Below, piece after piece: positions 6,502-7,274 of a stretch of DNA of 7,274 bases. The notes under the pieces are model-generated. The model did not search any database. It was not told the origin of the DNA and saw nothing but the letters and a program-made list of their open reading frames with translations. The stretch's first letter is position 1. Each line of letters starts with the position of its first letter. This stretch comes from Kordiimonadaceae bacterium (GTDB taxonomy: Bacteria > Pseudomonadota > Alphaproteobacteria > Sphingomonadales > Kordiimonadaceae): assembly GCA_016763495.1 (NCBI GenBank), contig JAESTR010000134.1:1-7274 (forward strand), written 5' to 3'. The translations under genes and the position numbers were made by a program.

Positions 6502-6534
6502 GCGCTTCTTCCAGCTAAATTCTTATAGAAGCGC
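6502..6534. repeat. 8-bp inverted repeat upstream of the rpmH promoter
   Basis: GCGCTTCT at 6502-6509 and AGAAGCGC at 6527-6534 form a perfect inverted repeat around 17 nt. It lies about 30 bp upstream of the rpmH -35 box. It may be an operator or a chance match; no T tract follows on either strand. Confidence 0.4.
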
Positions 6535-6575
6535 CGGATTTTTGCCCTTCATTGCAAGAAGATGCTACGACTTAC

Positions 6576-6621
6576 GTTCAAGGTTTTATTTTAAATTTAG
6601 GTTCAGGGTTTTATTTTAAAT
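6576..6621. repeat. 25-bp-period tandem direct repeat before the sensor kinase gene
   Basis: The 21-bp unit GTTCAAGGTTTTATTTTAAAT at 6576-6596 recurs at 6601-6621 with one change (A to G at the sixth base). Repeat period is 25 bp, about 2.4 helical turns. It lies 70-115 bp before the kinase start and over 100 bp upstream of the rpmH promoter. At the junction, TTAA-N7-TTCA (6591-6605) is one base from the CtrA-type TTAA-N7-TTAA site. Repeat seen directly; regulator unknown. Confidence 0.75.
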
Positions 6622-6690
6622 GATGACAAAATATCGCCCTAAAACTTTGTTTACTTGCATTTTTGTGGCGAATGGGATTCAAAGCATCGT

Positions 6691-7274
6691 ATGCCGGAGC
6701 ATTATAGACCAGTAACATCAAGCCTCAGGTCACGCCTGCTTGTCCTCACCGTTATGTTTTTAATGGTGGTGGCTGCGCTTGTGTATTTGCCGTCTATTGC
6801 TACTTTTCGGCAGGATTTCCTTGAGAAACGCATGGAAAATGCGCAGATCGCGGCGCTTGCGCTTGAAGCCGCGCCTAATAATTCTGTCAGTCCTGAACTG
6901 GAAGAACGCTTGCTCTCAACTTCTGGGGTGATTGCAGTCGTTATGCGCGGCGAAGAAAAAAGCATGCTGCTTGGCTTCGATATTATGCCTGATGAAGTTG
7001 ATATTACCTATGATATGCGCCAGCCGTCCCTTGGTGCTTTAATTATGGGTGCACTTGAAACATTGGATTCAAAAGGTGATCGGGCGATTCGCGTGATTGG
7101 AATGCCAATGACACCCGGCGTCCGTATGTTTGAAGTCACTATGGATGAAGAAGATCTGTATGTGGCGCTCGAAAATTATTCTCGTAATATATTAACGCTG
7201 TCAGCCGTGGTTGCACTGTTCACGGGTATATTGGTGTATTTATCACTGCATTGGTTGCTGGTGCGCCCAATGCG
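6691..7274 (+). CDS. membrane sensor histidine kinase, N-terminal part only
   Basis: An open frame from ATG 6691 runs off the window, giving 194 complete codons. A short basic start (SLRSRL) leads into a first membrane segment at about residues 16-34. A periplasmic sensor region follows (35-165), with a coiled helix (FRQDFLEKRMENAQIAALAL) after the membrane and an acidic MDEEDLYVALENY stretch before the second membrane segment (166-190). The last residues, LLVRPM, are the usual entry to a HAMP domain. This arrangement, and wording such as LPSIATFRQDFLEKR and AIRVIG, matches a family of alphaproteobacterial HAMP-type sensor histidine kinases I recall; the kinase core itself lies outside the window. 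No strong Shine-Dalgarno is seen: GGGA at 6674-6677 is 13 nt away. A TTG at 6655 is in frame but unlikely. The signal and partner regulator are unknown. Confidence 0.8.
   Translation, partial: MPEHYRPVTSSLRSRLLVLTVMFLMVVAALVYLPSIATFRQDFLEKRMENAQIAALALEAAPNNSVSPELEERLLSTSGVIAVVMRGEEKSMLLGFDIMPDEVDITYDMRQPSLGALIMGALETLDSKGDRAIRVIGMPMTPGVRMFEVTMDEEDLYVALENYSRNILTLSAVVALFTGILVYLSLHWLLVRPM

Larger units (their letters stand above)
6376..6690. other. divergent intergenic region between rpmH and the sensor kinase gene
   Basis: This 315-bp gap contains the rpmH leader and promoter (to 6472), an 8-bp inverted repeat (6502-6534) and a 25-bp tandem repeat (6576-6621). I find no convincing protein or RNA gene in it. 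The right part (6576-6665) is clearly more AT-rich than the flanking genes, as expected for regulatory DNA. Confidence 0.7.

Noticed and set aside
6410..6619. Plus-strand open frame of 69 codons in the divergent intergenic region
   Set aside because: It starts with TTG without a ribosome binding site, spans the rpmH promoter and the tandem repeat, and its translation is low in recognisable structure.
6702..6965. Minus-strand open frame opposite the sensor kinase start
   Set aside because: It is antisense to a well-supported coding region, has a Ser/Arg/Thr-rich composition typical of shadow frames and no family resemblance.

Overview
The window looks like a chromosomal segment of an alphaproteobacterium with moderate GC content. 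The evidence is the compact minus-strand cluster rpmH-rnpA-yidD-yidC-engB, an alphaproteobacterial style of sensor kinase and YidC, and several GTG starts. The order cannot be fixed from the sequence; a marine lineage with lower GC than most Alphaproteobacteria is a guess.

Layout from left to right: (1) 1-683, minus, the 5' two thirds or so of a FemAB/GNAT-like acyltransferase gene that runs off the window. (2) 713-913, plus, a 66-residue membrane protein starting only 29 bp from the acyltransferase start. (3) 922-994, a striking inverted repeat of about 28 bp per arm with a 17-nt loop. Its G-rich arms fit the G-quadruplex pattern and CTAA flanks it on both sides, so it may be a small palindromic mobile element. 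(4) 1008-1042, a rho-independent terminator serving (5) 1066-2454, minus, a predicted lipoprotein with three complete tandem FKBP peptidyl-prolyl isomerase domains. (6) 2557-2919, plus, a DUF3253-type protein whose stop codon shares a TTAA palindrome with the engB stop. (7) 2916-6375, minus, engB, yidC, yidD, rnpA and rpmH, transcribed in the reverse order from a good sigma-70-type promoter at 6444-6472. (8) 6376-6690, a divergent intergenic region holding that promoter, an 8-bp inverted repeat and a 25-bp tandem direct repeat. (9) 6691-7274, plus, the N-terminal sensor half of a membrane histidine kinase, cut by the window end.

The central cluster joins translation and membrane biogenesis: ribosomal protein L34, the RNase P protein subunit, the YidD and YidC membrane-insertion factors, and the EngB GTPase of large-subunit assembly. 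A hairpin followed by a short U-rich stretch between rpmH and rnpA, plus GTG starts on rnpA and yidD, would lower expression of these genes relative to L34. The triple-FKBP lipoprotein is an envelope folding factor with its own transcription unit.

Most of the window is ordinary core genome and I see no convincing new multi-gene system. The most unusual items are the 73-bp palindromic element, the triplicated FKBP lipoprotein and the tandem repeat upstream of the kinase.
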